Source of the DNA: Ophiura sarsii
Taxonomy: Eukaryota; Echinodermata; Ophiuroidea; Amphilepidida; Ophiuridae
Assembly: GCA_035610835.1 (NCBI GenBank)
Contig: CM069454.1
Location: 60,494,580 to 60,558,579 of the forward strand
DNA length: 64,000 nucleotides
Reading direction: 5' to 3'
The translations under genes were made by a program, and so were the position numbers. Position 1 is the stretch's first letter. Every line of letters begins with the position of its first letter. The notes below the pieces were generated by a model. It made no database searches. It saw nothing but the letters and a program-made list of their open reading frames with translations, and was not told the DNA's origin. Of the stretch, positions 1 to 10,481 are shown one piece after another.

Positions 1-270
1 TGGATACATTATCAAATAAGAAAATCGGTAACGTTTATTTAGTTCAATTTGAAAGAATATAAAGAAGAAAAAAATTGGCACCAAAAGTTGATTTTAAATG
101 TTGAAATGTCACAATGTGATATATTTATTTAAGTATAACATGAGGAAATTACTAAAATGATAGATATTTGATGTGCCAATCTTGATAAATATATTTGATA
201 CGCTAAATGGATATTGTTATGTAATGCAAGCATACACAGTGATATGAAAAAGTGAAAATATTTAATATAT
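1..270. repeat. Intronic segment, diverged copy of 15966-16240
   Basis: This stretch is noncoding and aligns by eye with 15966-16240. Both contain gatgtgccaatcttga and gttatgtaatgcaa in the same order and spacing. On the minus strand it lies just past the CCP-like exon at 673-867. The related copy lies between the HYR-like exon (15.6 kb) and the CCP array. This suggests that a domain block larger than the 2-kb cassettes was also duplicated. Confidence 0.6.
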
Positions 271-290
271 TAAAGAAAAGGTATAAAAAG

Positions 291-463
291 GAGGTTGGTT
301 TAACAGCTTGACCCAGGGTCTTTGCTTGAACACCACACATTCGTTGTGCTGCTTGAATAAGCACACATTGACTGGAGGAATATCTCATTTCAAAATGTGA
401 AAATGCGGTGTTCAAGCAAAGACCCTGGTTCAAAACCCTGGTTCAAGCTGCTTAACCATCCTC
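291..463. repeat. Foldback (inverted-repeat) element
   Basis: Two arms, 291-334 and about 407-463, are inverted copies of each other. The shared core is agggtctttgcttgaacacc on one arm and its complement on the other. The right arm has a roughly 13-base internal duplication (ccctggttcaa). The spacer is about 70 bases. It looks like a small nonautonomous foldback element in the intron. No target duplication was identified. Confidence 0.7.
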
Positions 464-471
464 ATTCAAGC

Positions 472-1085
472 ATTACAACACCTGCGTAGTTATAGCCCCG
501 TTATAGTGCCGCAGTGCACATGTACAATAATGTGTACCAACAATCGTTCGATGGGGTAACCCATTTAAAAAAAATAATCAGGCAACTTATTGTTGTTGAG
601 CTGATGTGCAAATGAATCAAAACTCGTTTTGTGGGGACATACATGTATTGCATTTTATTAGTGTAACACTACCACATGTAGTGGACGACAAAGCAGGACT
701 AATTGTTGGACTTGTACCATCTCCTTGATCTTCGCATGTTCCTGTTGCGGCACCGACTAATAGATAGTCCGTATTGTAGCTCAATGTCATGGCCGAACCG
801 ACAGCGATAGTTGCCGCGTCAGGTGTGCGTATACCGTTCATAGGTGCCGATGCAGCTGCACATCGTTCTATGACAAGATGGCTTCATGACAGTTTTCCAT
901 GACCATTTAAGTTCATCAATTGAAAAAATGTTGCACATCAGTTCAACAACAATAAACTCCCCTTTAGATTATGCCTGATTTTTTTTAAATGAGTTACCCT
1001 ATCGAAACGATTGTTGGTGCACATTAATGTACATGTGCACAGCAGCCCTAGAACGCGGCTATTACTACGCAGGTATTGTTAAACT
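472..1085. repeat. About 110-bp inverted repeats enclosing a CCP-like exon
   Basis: The segment 472-583 is repeated in inverted orientation at 974-1085. Shared stretches include acctgcgtagt, tgcacatgtaca and aacaatcgtt. The roughly 390 bases between them hold the CCP-like exon at 673-867 and its splice sites. The arrangement resembles a transposon with long terminal inverted repeats that carries an exon, but no transposase or clear target duplication is visible. The arms could also be two independent MITE copies in opposite orientation. Confidence 0.6.
673..867 (-). CDS. CCP/Sushi-like exon, second cysteine missing
   Basis: The exon has an AG acceptor (tcatag, then AACGATG) and a gtagtg donor. 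Both ends are phase 1, and the length is 195 bases, or 65 codons. The translation starts ERCAAASAPMNGIRTP, continues with LSYNTDYLLVG and GTCEDQG, and ends STTCG. Its spacing matches a CCP (complement control protein) domain, an extracellular adhesion or recognition module. CCP domains normally have four disulphide cysteines. Here cysteines 1, 3 and 4 are present, but position 2 is tyrosine (SYNTDY), so the fold would lack one disulphide. It may be a divergent domain or a decaying exon. It is the last exon of the mosaic gene seen in the window on the minus strand. Confidence 0.5.
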
Positions 1086-1496
1086 TGACCATTTCAGTGT
1101 TAGAAATGCATTTTTTTTGCGGGCTTCGCACGTATTAGTCAAAATGTTACATTATTCTAGCTTAACAAGACGGCTTCATAAAGGTTTTCTTTGACCATTT
1201 TAGTTCAAAAATTTAGAAAAAATTGGGCGCTTCGTGCGCATATTTTCTACAGGCTTTAACATTGTGAGGGTCTTCAAACCACACCAAATATTCCAAATCT
1301 GATGTGGAGGACGTTTAAAACGTCATACTGTACCTTTTTAGTGTTACAAATCTCAATTTGTGCGTGCATCGTGCGTATTAATTAGTTTCAATGTTTCAAT
1401 ACTTAATATTAACAAGATTGCTTCAGGAATTTGTTAGCCTCCCCATCAAAACAGTCCTGGATACCCCATTGCGAATAGATACCGGCATATTCGACT
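1086..1496. other. Intronic sequence without recognised genes
   Basis: AT-rich noncoding sequence with two short GC-rich motifs (gggcttcgcacg, gcgcttcgtgcgc). From about 1470 it grades into the edge of the EGF/SRCR satellite unit (agataccggcatattcgac). I see no exon here. Confidence 0.5.
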
Positions 1497-1500
1497 TTAA

Positions 1501-1771
1501 CCCTAACACTTCCCCCACTTTTTTCAGAATTTTTTCTTCAACGCAGAAAATCGACCAAAATATCCCCCCGATCCCCCCGGGATTTGATCCAGGGACCTCT
1601 CGCACCACAAGCGAGGGATTCCACACTTCACCACGGCTCTGGCACACAGTTCTGGGCAGTGTATAGCCCAGACTGTATGTATTGGGTCCATTTTTTCATC
1701 AAAAAACTTCCACGCCGGGTGGTACCAACGTGCCCAGTCGTGGTATTTTGGGGTATATGGTAGTGTTAGGG
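1501..1771. mobile_element. piggyBac-type MITE, copy 1
   Basis: A 271-base element with inverted ends CCCTAACACT and AGTGTTAGGG. It is flanked by TTAA on the left (1497-1500) and a degenerate TTAT on the right. TTAA target sites and ends starting CCCTA are typical of piggyBac transposons. The minus strand of the interior has a tRNA-like segment with a matching Pol III B-box (GATCAAATC). It is inserted in the cassette motif tcgacttagcataac. Confidence 0.75.
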
Positions 1772-1834
1772 TTATATTAACGAAACTTAGAAATTTTTTG
1801 AAGAAAAACAAAAATCAAAAAAATTGCTCGTTAA

Positions 1835-2108
1835 CCCTAACACTTCCCCCCACTTTTTTTTCAGAATTTTTTCTTCAACGCGGAAAATCGACCAAAATAT
1901 CCCCCCGATCCCCCCGGGATTTGATCCAGGGACCTCTCGCACCACAAGCGAGGGATTCCACACTTCACCACGGCTCTGGCACACAGTTCTGGGCAGTGTA
2001 TAGCCCAGACTGTATGTATTGGGTCCATTTTTTCATCAAAAAACTTCCACGCCGGGTGGTACCAACGTGCCCAGTCGTGGTATTTTGGGGTATATGGTAG
2101 TGTTAGGG
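1835..2108. mobile_element. piggyBac-type MITE, copy 2
   Basis: A second, nearly identical copy only 63 bases from the first and in the same orientation. It is flanked on both sides by intact TTAA (1831-1834 and 2109-2112). The intact site suggests a real insertion or a duplication that included the target. On the minus strand it keeps the same tRNA-like region: CTCGC/GCGAG anticodon-type stem, seven-base loop TTGTGGT, and B-box. Confidence 0.8.
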
Positions 2109-2252
2109 TTAATAGCTTAAGAGAGGCGCACGCATGCTAGCAGAAAAAAGGCCCTGAATGCAATTTAAACCACATAAATTGTGATAAAAGTGTTATCATC
2201 ATTTTAAAACATAAACAATCTTTGACAATTAGTCCAGTTAAAGGGAACCGCT

Positions 2253-2345
2253 AACCCTAACCCTAACCCCAACCCTAACCCCAGTGCTTACCCTAATCCT
2301 AAAACTTACCCTAACCCCAACCCTAACCCTAATACTAACCGTAAC
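2253..2345. repeat. Degenerate CCCTAA (telomere-like) block
   Basis: A run of CCCTAA, CCCCAA and near variants of about 90 bases, next to the deleted EGF site of the first cassette. The motif matches the TTAGGG telomere repeat of deuterostomes, but it is internal and decayed. Confidence 0.8.
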
Positions 2346-2539
2346 GTCTGCCTCTCTCTCCCCCAGCTGCATGGATGGGGAGTTGTAACTTAATGGTGAC
2401 GGTGACATTAAACGCAGTTTTGACCATGATGGTATTTTGTATTTGAATACGTTGCAATACCGCCGAACTTATGATAGATCCTACCGTACTCACAACGCAG
2501 TGGCCCCTTGGATTTAGACATTTCACGTGGACAAGCTGA

Positions 2540-2575
2540 ATAATTTACCTTATGCTATACTCATGAACGAATACA
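2540..2575. other. Deletion scar of a lost EGF exon
   Basis: In other cassettes the order is gaataatttacc (donor side of the EGF exon), EGF exon, then ctcatgaacgaatac. Here gaataatttacctta runs almost directly into tgctatactcatgaacg. The EGF exon and its flank have been removed in this unit. Confidence 0.8.
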
Positions 2576-2904
2576 GTGTGTCTCAGAATGATCTATACCG
2601 AAGTAATACGACTTTTTTCGGTATGAACTTCATTTATATTGACCAAACCGTTTTCATGTATATCTTGCGCAAACGCACAGATTTCTTAGGAATTTTAGAT
2701 TTTGAAAATCGGAAATTTGTGATGGAAAATACAGACTTTTTGTAACGATAGTAGAATTTAAGTTTTTTGTCGAAATTATCCATTATGAAGTCTATAAAGT
2801 CACCAATCCTTTCAAAAATTAAATTATTCTTAAAAGTTATTCGCATTATTATTGCATCCTCTTTTTATTTTAATTTGCGGTATAGATCATTCTGAAACAC
2901 CCTG
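2574..2904. mobile_element. Mariner-type MITE, internally deleted copy
   Basis: The left end CAGTGTGTCTCAGAATGATC and right end GATCATTCTGAAACACCCTG are imperfect inverted repeats. Left flank is TA; the right TA is lost (ggatcaatg). It is the shortest copy in the array: about 370 bases present in the 0.7-kb copies are missing here. Confidence 0.75.
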
Positions 2905-3217
2905 GATCAATGAAATGAAATATGCCAAGGTATTGGTGCCCGTAATGGGCACTACCGTAAGAAAAATGGTGCAAGAATTGAAACTTCATAATGTTTTATA
3001 TTGGTTGTGGGGAATGAGGATTACAGATTTTATATTGTTGATGTTCGGATTAGGGTTGTTTTAAAGGTTTTTTATAAAGTTAAGACGTTAATTATATTTT
3101 TGATACTGTTAGAACGTTGAATGAACCCATCATCGCTCCAAGAACAATAAACACACCTACGATTCCGGAAATAACTATTGGAACCCTTTGAGGACTTCGT
3201 TAAAAACAACCCCAAGT

Positions 3218-3253
3218 CCCCCCACCCCCACCCCCCCCCCCCCCCCCCACCCC
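3218..3253. repeat. C-rich homopolymer tract
   Basis: An almost pure C run in the spacer just downstream of the SRCR exon at 3410-3739. The same position in other cassettes holds shorter C runs, so it is a length-variable simple repeat. Confidence 0.9.
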
Positions 3254-3409
3254 CTTCAATGTTGTTCGGAACCGGTTATCTTTACGGTCGAGCGACCCTC
3301 AACATTGTTTGGTGGGGGAGGGATATGAGTAAGTAGATTGCTCAATAAAACTTGTTTTTGAAGTTTGTACTTTCATCACATTCATAATCAATATTTGACG
3401 CATTCTTAC

Positions 3410-3739
3410 CCCCCGGATTACGACACATTACACCGGCATCCTCCGAATGATGACAGTCATGATTGCCCAATCCACTGTGAGCACAATCTATCAGTCTACT
3501 TTCAGTTCCATTGCATCGAAGATCGTCCAACAGAATGCTTCCTGATCCACCTCCAAAGTGGGCACTGCTGTAAGCCACAACAGCGCCCCAATGATAACCC
3601 AGTTCGTTACAGGCCACCGTGGCGTCATTTATGTCCCATGAATCGTCACATATCGTTCCCCATTCGCCATCAACGAAAATTTCAACACGGCCGGCGAAAG
3701 CGGAACCACCCACAAGACGGATGTTGTCGCTGTTTACTT
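3410..3739 (-). CDS. SRCR domain exon A
   Basis: This exon encodes one scavenger receptor cysteine-rich domain. Acceptor cttcaacag, donor gtaagaatg, 330 bases, phase 1 at both ends. Recognisable motifs in order are [71 protein letters not shown]. Six cysteines are visible, the number typical of group A domains, although group A domains are usually split over two exons. SRCR domains bind proteins or microbial ligands outside the cell. The tail includes an extra NPG before the donor, as in copies B and D (IPG in D). It is the most downstream SRCR exon in reading direction. Confidence 0.9.
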
Positions 3740-3976
3740 CTGTTGAAGAGAAGTCCAATAATTTAATTTAGATACCACTTGTGTATATGCTCGCCTCTCG
3801 TATTATAGAAAGATGCCCGATAGATAACGGCATATTTGACTTAGCATAACAGAGGCGCACGCAAACTAGCAGAAAAGGGCCCTGAACGCAATTTAAACCA
3901 CATAAATTGTGCTGAAAATTGTATCATCATTTTAAAATTCAAACAATCTTTGACAATCGGTCCAGTTAAAGTGAGC

Positions 3977-4060
3977 CACTTACCCTAACCCCAACCCATA
4001 ACCCTAACCCCCAACCCCAATACTTACCCTAACCCCAACCCTAATCCTAATTCTAACCAT
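3977..4060. repeat. Degenerate CCCTAA block
   Basis: Telomere-like CCCTAA/CCCCAA variants in the intron between EGF exon a and SRCR exon A. Present at the matching place in most cassettes. Confidence 0.8.
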
Positions 4061-4261
4061 AACGTCTGCCTCTCTCCCCCAGTTGCTTGGATGGGGAGTT
4101 GTAACTTTATGGTGAAGGTGACATTAAACGCAGTTTTTACCATGGTATTTTGTATTTGAATACATTGCAATACCGTCGAACTTATGATAGATCGTACCGT
4201 ACTCACAACGCAGTGGTCCTATGGATTGAGACATTTTACGTGAGCACGCTGAATAATTTAC

Positions 4262-4375
4262 CTTCGGTGCAGTTTTTACCAGTATACCCTGCGGCGCAAT
4301 AACAACGGTATCCATCCTCTAAATCAACACATTCTCCGTTGTTCTTGCATGGGTTCAATAAACACTCGTTTGAAT
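4262..4375 (-). CDS. EGF-like domain exon a
   Basis: 114 bases, 38 codons, phase 1 at both ends. Acceptor is caatttag, donor gtaaattatt. The protein reads [16 protein letters not shown], then [11 protein letters not shown], then [11 protein letters not shown]. All six EGF cysteines are in standard order (C-C-C-C-x-C-C), with the GY.G..C ending. It lacks the D-x-D/N calcium-binding signature at a useful position, so it is probably not a classical cbEGF. It precedes SRCR exon A in reading direction. Confidence 0.9.
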
Positions 4376-4514
4376 CTAAATTGAAATATGTAAGAATGTC
4401 TTTGTAAAGGTGGTTGTATGTAATGCAATTTCAGTTATATAGCATCTCTTGTAAAGAGAAATGCCGTATCAGAAAATATACTTTATAAACCACTACTATA
4501 CTCATGAACGAATA

Positions 4515-5215
4515 CAGTGTGTCTCAGAATGATCTATACCGAGGTAATACGACTTTTTTTTCGGTATGATCTTCATTAATATGGACAAAACCGTTTTCAT
4601 GTATATCTTGCGCAAACGCCCAGATTTCTTAGGAATTTTAGGTTTTGAAAATCAGATATTTGTGATAGAAAATACAAACTTTTTTTGTAACGATAGTAGA
4701 TTTTAAGTTTTTTGTCGGAATTATTCATTATAAAGTCTATAAAGTCACCAATCCTTTTAAACATCAAATTATTCTTAAACGTTATTGGCATTATTATTGC
4801 ACCCTGTCCTTATTTTAATTAGCTTTTTTAAAACAATCGATTGTTGTGTGCATAGAAAACAAAGCTTTGATTGAATAAGGCAGGATTTGATTACCTTGAG
4901 TGGTTTTAACCTTCCTTTCTTGGGCGGGAGTTTTGATTAAGCTTATAAGGTGTAGGGTTTATTGTTTGAAAAGCTGGTAGTGCTAGATATGATAGATGTT
5001 AAGATGAATAATATGAGCCAAAATATGAATATACGTTTTTAATCGATTTTCTATTATATCTTGCCACAGCAAAACAAAAAAAGATATCTTAATGAAATGA
5101 TAGGAATAAGTAGGACACATTTATACCATACCATCGCAAGTGCTTAGGCTTGAAACACTATTTATATTGTTTATATATTTTTGAAACACGGTATAGATCA
5201 TTCTGAAACACCCTG
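4515..5215. mobile_element. Mariner-type MITE in cassette a
   Basis: 701 bases flanked by TA on both sides. Left end CAGTGTGTCTCAGAATGATC, right end GATCATTCTGAAACACCCTG. It encodes no transposase; short plus-strand ORFs inside differ in length and reading between copies. Because each intact cassette has it at the same place, the insertion came before the tandem amplification. Confidence 0.85.
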
Positions 5216-5666
5216 TACAATGAAATATGCAAAGGTCCTCGTGCCCGTAATGGGCACTACGTAAGACAAATGGTGCAAGATATGAAACTTCACATGTTTT
5301 ATATTGGTTGTGGGGAATGGGGATTACAGATTTATATCGTTGATGTTCGAATTAGGGTTGTTTTAAAGGTTGTTATAAAGTCTAAGACGTTCATTTTATT
5401 TTTGATACTGTTAGAACGTCGAATGACCCATCATCCCTCCAAGAACATTAAATACACCTACAATTCCTGAAAAAACAACCCCCAGCTCCCCCCCCCCAGC
5501 CCCCACCCCCATTTAATGATGTTCGAAACCGGTTATCTTTACGGTCGAGGGACCCTCCACATTGATTGGTGGGGGAGGGATATGAGTTAGTAGATTGCTC
5601 AATAGAACCTTTTTTAGAAGTTTGTACTGTCATCACATTCATAATCAATATTCGACGCATTCTTAC

Positions 5667-5996
5667 CCCCCGGATTACGACACATTACACCGGCATCCTC
5701 CGAATGATGACAGTTATGATTGCCCAATCCACTGTGAGCACAATCTATCAGTCTACTTTCAGTTCCTCTGCATCGAAGATCGTCCAACAGAATGCTTCCT
5801 GATCCATATCCAAAGTGGGCACTGCTGTAAGCCACAACAGCGCCCCAAGGATAACCAAGTTCGTTACAGGCCACCGTGGCGTCATTCATGTCCCACGAAT
5901 CGTCACATATCGTTCCCCATTCGCCATCAACGAAAATTTCAATGCGGCCGGCGAAAGCCGAACCACCCACAAGACGAATGTTGTCGCTGTTTACTT
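5667..5996 (-). CDS. SRCR domain exon B
   Basis: 330 bases, phase 1 at both ends, with the same splice borders as exon A. Six cysteines are conserved (TICDD, VACNEL, DLRCRG, LIDCAH, NHNCHH, GVMC). It differs from exon A at scattered sites, for example PWGAVVAY and GYGSGSILL. The reading frame is open well past the acceptor, but the extra upstream frame is intronic. It lies between EGF exon b and EGF exon a on the minus strand. Confidence 0.9.
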
Positions 5997-6235
5997 CTGT
6001 TGAAGAGAAGTCCAATAATTTAACTTGGATACCACGGGTGTACATGCGCGCCTCTCGTATAATAGAAAGATGCCCGATAGATACCGGCATATTCGATTTA
6101 GCATAACAGAAGCGCACGCATGCTTGCAGAAAAGGGCCCTGACGCTTTAAAACCACATAAATTGTGATGAAAGTTGTATCATCATTTTAAAATCTAAACA
6201 ATCTTTGATAATTGGTCCAGTTAAAGTGAGCCGCT

Positions 6236-6330
6236 GACCCTAACCCTAACCCCAACCCATAACCCCAATACTTAACCCAACCCCAACCCTTACCCCAACC
6301 CCAGCCCTAATCCAAATATTAACCGTAACG
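6236..6330. repeat. Degenerate CCCTAA block
   Basis: Telomere-like repeat of about 95 bases between EGF exon b and SRCR exon B. Variants CCCCAA and CCCTTA are frequent. Confidence 0.8.
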
Positions 6331-6532
6331 TTTGCCTCTCTCCATCCAGTTGCTTGGATGGGGAGTTGTAGTTAAATTTATGGTGACGGTGACATTAAAG
6401 GCAGTTTTTACCATGGTATTTTGTATTTGAATACATTGCAATACCGTCGAACTTATGATAGATCCTACCGGACTCACAACGCAGTGGTCCCTTGGATTTA
6501 GACATTTTACGTGGACACGCTGGATAATTTAC

Positions 6533-6646
6533 CTTCGGTGCAGTTTTTACCAGTATACCATGCGGCGCAATTACAACGGTATCCATCCTCCAAATCGACG
6601 CATTCTCCGTTGTTCTTGCACGGGTTCAATAAACACTCGTTTGGAT
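6533..6646 (-). CDS. EGF-like domain exon b
   Basis: 114 bases, phase 1 at both ends. The protein begins [20 protein letters not shown] and continues [18 protein letters not shown]. The six cysteines are intact. Note GY to WY in the C-terminal motif: the + strand shows cagtataccatgcgg where other copies have cagtataccctgcgg. This changes a residue that normally packs the last EGF turn. Confidence 0.88.
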
Positions 6647-6786
6647 CTAAATTGAAATGTGTAAGAATATATTCGTAAAAGTGGGTTAGTGTAATGCAGT
6701 TTCAGTTATATATTAGCTCTTGTAAGGAGCAATGTCGTAACAGAAAAGATACTTTATAAAACCACTACTGTACTCATGAACGAATA

Positions 6787-7483
6787 CAGTGTGTCTCAGA
6801 TTGATCTATACCGAGGTGATACGACTTGTTTTGGTATAACATTTATTATTATTGACCAAACCGTTTTCATGCATTTCTTGCGCAAACGCCCAGATTTCTT
6901 AGGTATTTTAGATTTTGAAAATCGGACATTTGTGATGGAAAATACAGCATTTTTGTAACGATAATAGATTTTAAGATGTTTGTCGAAATTATCGATTATA
7001 AAGTCTATAAAGTCAACAATTCTTTTAAACATTAAATTATTCTTAAACGTTATTTGCATTATAATTGCACCCTCTTCTTATTTTAATTAGCTTTTTGATA
7101 CCAATCGATTATTGTGTGCATAGAAAACAAAGCTTTGATTGGATAGGGCGGGATTTGATTAGCTTGAGTGGTTTTAATCTTCCTCTATTTGGCGGGGATT
7201 TTGATTAAACTTATGAGGTGTAGGGTTTATTGTTTGAAATGCTGGTAGTGCTAGAGAGAATAGGTGTAAAGATGAATTATTTGAGCCAAAATATGAAAAT
7301 ACGTTTTTCATCGATTTTCTATTATGTCTTGCCACAGCGGAACAAAAAGATATATCTCAATGAAATTATAGGAATAAGGAGAAAACATTTATACCATCTC
7401 ATCGCAAGTGTTTAGACTTTAAACACTATTTATATTGTTGATATATTTTTGAAACACGGTATAGATCATTCTGAAACACCCTG
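6787..7483. mobile_element. Mariner-type MITE in cassette b
   Basis: TA-flanked copy of the same 0.7-kb MITE, ending GAAACACCCTG before TA. The left end has CAGATTGATC instead of CAGAATGATC, a change shared with the copies in cassettes d and e. Confidence 0.85.
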
Positions 7484-7938
7484 TACAAGGTCCTCATGCC
7501 CGTAATGGGCACTACGTAAGAAAAATTGTGCAAGCTTTGCAACTTCGCATGTTTTATACTGGTTGTGGGGAATGGGGATTACAGATTTTATATTGTTGAT
7601 ATTTGGATTAGGGTTGTTTTAAAGGTTTTTATCAAGTCTTAGACGTTAATTACATTTTTGATACGGTTAGAACGTTAAATGAACCCAACATCCCTCCAAG
7701 AACATTAAATACACCTACAATTCCGGAAATAATTGTTGGAACACTTTGAGATTTCGTTAAAAACAACCCCAGACCCCCACCATTTAATGTTGTTCGGAAA
7801 CGGTTATCTTTACGGTCGTAGGGAACCTCAACATTGATTGGATGGTGAGGGATATGAGTTATTAGATTGCTCAATATAATTTATTTTTGAAGTTTGTACT
7901 TTCATCACGTTCATAATCAATATTCGACGCATTCTTAC

Positions 7939-8256
7939 GACACATTACACCGGCATCCTCCGAATGATGACAGTCATGATTGCCCAATCCACTGTGAGCA
8001 CAATCTATCAGTCTACTTTCAGTTCCTCTGCATCGAAGATCGTCCAACAGAATGCTTCCTGATCCATATCCAAAGTGCGCACTGCTGTAAGCCACAACAG
8101 CGCCCCCAAGAAAACCCAGTTCGTTACAGGTCACCGTGGCGTCATTCATGTCCCACGAATCGTCACATATCGTTCCCCATTCGCCATCAACGAAAATTTC
8201 AACACGGCCGGCGAAAGCCGAACCACCCACAAGACGGATGTTGTCCCCGTTATATT
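7939..8256 (-). CDS. SRCR domain exon C (short-tail form)
   Basis: 318 bases, phase 1 at both ends. It starts [12 protein letters not shown] and ends GVMC followed directly by the donor gtaagaatg. It is 12 bases shorter than exons A, B and D because the four codons after the last cysteine are missing. All six cysteines are present. The deletion moves the donor without changing phase. Changes include VTCNELGFLGG. Confidence 0.9.
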
Positions 8257-8474
8257 CTGTTGAAGAGAAGTCCAATAATATAATTAGATACCACGGGTGT
8301 AAATGCGCGCCTCTCGTATTATGGAAAGATGCCCGATATAGCATAACATAGGCGCACGCATGCTAGCAGAAAAGGGCCCTAAACGCAATTAAACCACATA
8401 AATTGTGATGAAAGTGCTATCATCATTTTAAAATGTAAACAATCTTTGACAATTGGTCCAGTTTAAGTGAGCCG

Positions 8475-8585
8475 CTTACCCTATCCCTAACCCAAACCCA
8501 TAACCCTAACCCTAACCGCAATACTTAACCCAACCCCAACCCTTACCCTAACCCCAACCCTAATCCTAATACTAACCGTAACGTT
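8475..8585. repeat. Degenerate CCCTAA block
   Basis: Telomere-like repeat between EGF exon c and SRCR exon C. Confidence 0.8.
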
Positions 8586-8781
8586 TGCGTCTCTCCATCC
8601 AGTTGCATGGATGGGGAGTTGTAACTTTATGGTGACGGTGACATTAAAGGCAGTTTTTACTATGGTATTTTGTATTTGAATACATTGCAATACCGCCGAA
8701 CTTATGATAGATCGTACCGTACTCACAACGCAGTGGTCCCTTGGATTTAGACATTTTACGTGGGCACGCTGAATAATTTAC

Positions 8782-8895
8782 CTTCGGTGCAGTTTTTACC
8801 AGTATACCCTGCGGCGCAATTACAACGGTATCCATCCTCTAAATCGACGCATTCTCCGTTGTTCTTGCATGGGTTCAATAAACAATCGTTTGGAT
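8782..8895 (-). CDS. EGF-like domain exon c
   Basis: 114 bases, phase 1 at both ends. The protein reads [38 protein letters not shown]. Six EGF cysteines are intact. On the minus strand it directly follows EGF exon d without an SRCR exon between, so a spliced transcript would have two adjacent EGF domains here. Confidence 0.9.
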
Positions 8896-8969
8896 CTAAA
8901 TTGAAATGTGTAAGAATATCTTTGTAAAGGTGGTTGTATGTAATGCAGTTTCAGTTATATAGCATCTCT

Positions 8970-9015
8970 TGTAAGCTAGTAGTGCTAGATAGAATAGCTC
9001 TGAAGTCCAATAATT
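8970..9015. other. Deletion junction that removed an SRCR exon and a MITE
   Basis: Sequence typical of the left MITE flank (catctcttgtaa) and of the region after the MITE (ctagtagtgctagatagaata) is joined to ctgaagtccaataattta, the sequence just upstream of an SRCR acceptor. The MITE and the SRCR exon of this cassette are gone. Confidence 0.75.
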
Positions 9016-9230
9016 TAACTTGGATACCACGGGTGTACTTGCGCGCCTCTCGTATAATAGAAAGATGCCCGATAGATACCGGCATATTCGATTTAGCATA
9101 ACAGAAGCGCACGCATGCTTGCAGAAAAGGGCCCTGACGCTTTAAAACCACATAAATTGTGATGAAAGTTGTATCGTCATTTTAAAATCTAAACAATCTT
9201 TGATAATTGGTCCAGTTAAAGTGAGCCGCT

Positions 9231-9320
9231 GACCCTAACCCTAACCCCAACCCATAACCCCAATACTTAACCCAACCCCAACCCTTACCCCAACCCCAGC
9301 CCTAATCCGAATACTAACCG
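9231..9320. repeat. Degenerate CCCTAA block
   Basis: Nearly identical to the block at 6236-6330, more so than to its direct neighbour. This suggests cassettes b and d are the closest relatives. Confidence 0.8.
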
Positions 9321-9527
9321 TAACGTTTGCCTCTCTCCATCCAGTTGCTTGGATGGGGAGTTGTAACTAAATTTATGGTGACGGTGACATTAAAGGCAGT
9401 TTTTACCATGGTATTTTGTATTTGAATACATTGCAATACCGCCGAACTTATGATAGATCCTACCGTACTCACAACGCAGTGGTCCCTTGGATTGAGACAT
9501 TTTACGTGGGCACGCAAAATAATTTAC

Positions 9528-9641
9528 CTTCGGTGCAGTTTTTACCAGTATACCCTGCGGCGCAATAACAACGGTATCCATCCTCTAAATCATTGCATTC
9601 TCCGTTGTTCTTGCACGGGTTCAATAAACACTCGTTTGGAT
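9528..9641 (-). CDS. EGF-like domain exon d
   Basis: 114 bases, phase 1 at both ends. It starts [20 protein letters not shown]; the N after the third cysteine replaces V seen in other copies. The six cysteines and GYTGKNC ending are present. It belongs to the cassette that lost its SRCR exon. Confidence 0.9.
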
Positions 9642-9781
9642 CTAAATTGAAATGTGTAAGAATATATTCGTAAAAGTGGGTTAGTGTAATGCAGTTTCAG
9701 TTATATATTAGCTCTTGTAAGGAGCAATGTCGTAACAGAAAAGATACTTTATAAAACCACTACTGTACTAATGAACGAATA

Positions 9782-10481
9782 CAGTGTGTCTCAGATTGAT
9801 CTATACCGAGGTGATACGACTTGTTTTGGTATAAAATTTATTATTATTGACCAAACCGTTTTCATGCATTTCTTGCGCAAACGCCCAGATTTCTTAGGTA
9901 TTTTAGATTTTGAAAATCGGACATTTGTGATGGAAAATACAGACTTTTTTGTAACTATAGTAGATTTTAAGTTTTTTTGTCGAAATTATCCATTATAAAG
10001 TCTATATAGTCACCAATCATTTTAAACATTAAATTATTCTGAAACGTTATTTGCATTATTATTGCACCCTTTTCTTATTTTAATTAGCTTTTTGATAACA
10101 ATCGATTATTGTGTGCCTAGAAAACAAAGCTTTGATTGAATAGGGCGTGATTTGATTAGCTTGAGTGGTTTTAACCTTCCTTTTTTGGGCGGGAGTTTTG
10201 ATTAAACTTATGAGGTGTAGAGTTTATTATTTGAAATGCTGGTAGTGCTAGGGAGAATAGCTGTAAAGATGAATTATGTGAGCCAAAATATGAAAATACG
10301 TTTTTCATCCAGTTTCTATTATGTCTTGCCACAGCGGAACAAAAGGATATATCTCAATGAAATTATAGGAATATTAGTAGAAAACATTTATACAATCCCA
10401 TCGCAAGTGTTTAGACTTGAAACACTATTTATATTTTTACATATTTTTGAAACACGGTATAGATCATTCTGAAACACCCTG
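9782..10481. mobile_element. Mariner-type MITE in cassette d
   Basis: TA-flanked, about 700 bases, with the same ends as the other copies. Confidence 0.85.

Noticed and set aside
2253..2345. True telomere or chromosome end
   Set aside because: The CCCTAA blocks are short, degenerate, internal and repeated in each cassette.
3365..3766. Plus-strand ORF opposite SRCR exon A (and its copies near 5.6, 7.9, 10.9 and 13.0 kb)
   Set aside because: They are antisense shadows of the SRCR exons; the conserved domain, splice sites and cysteines are on the minus strand.
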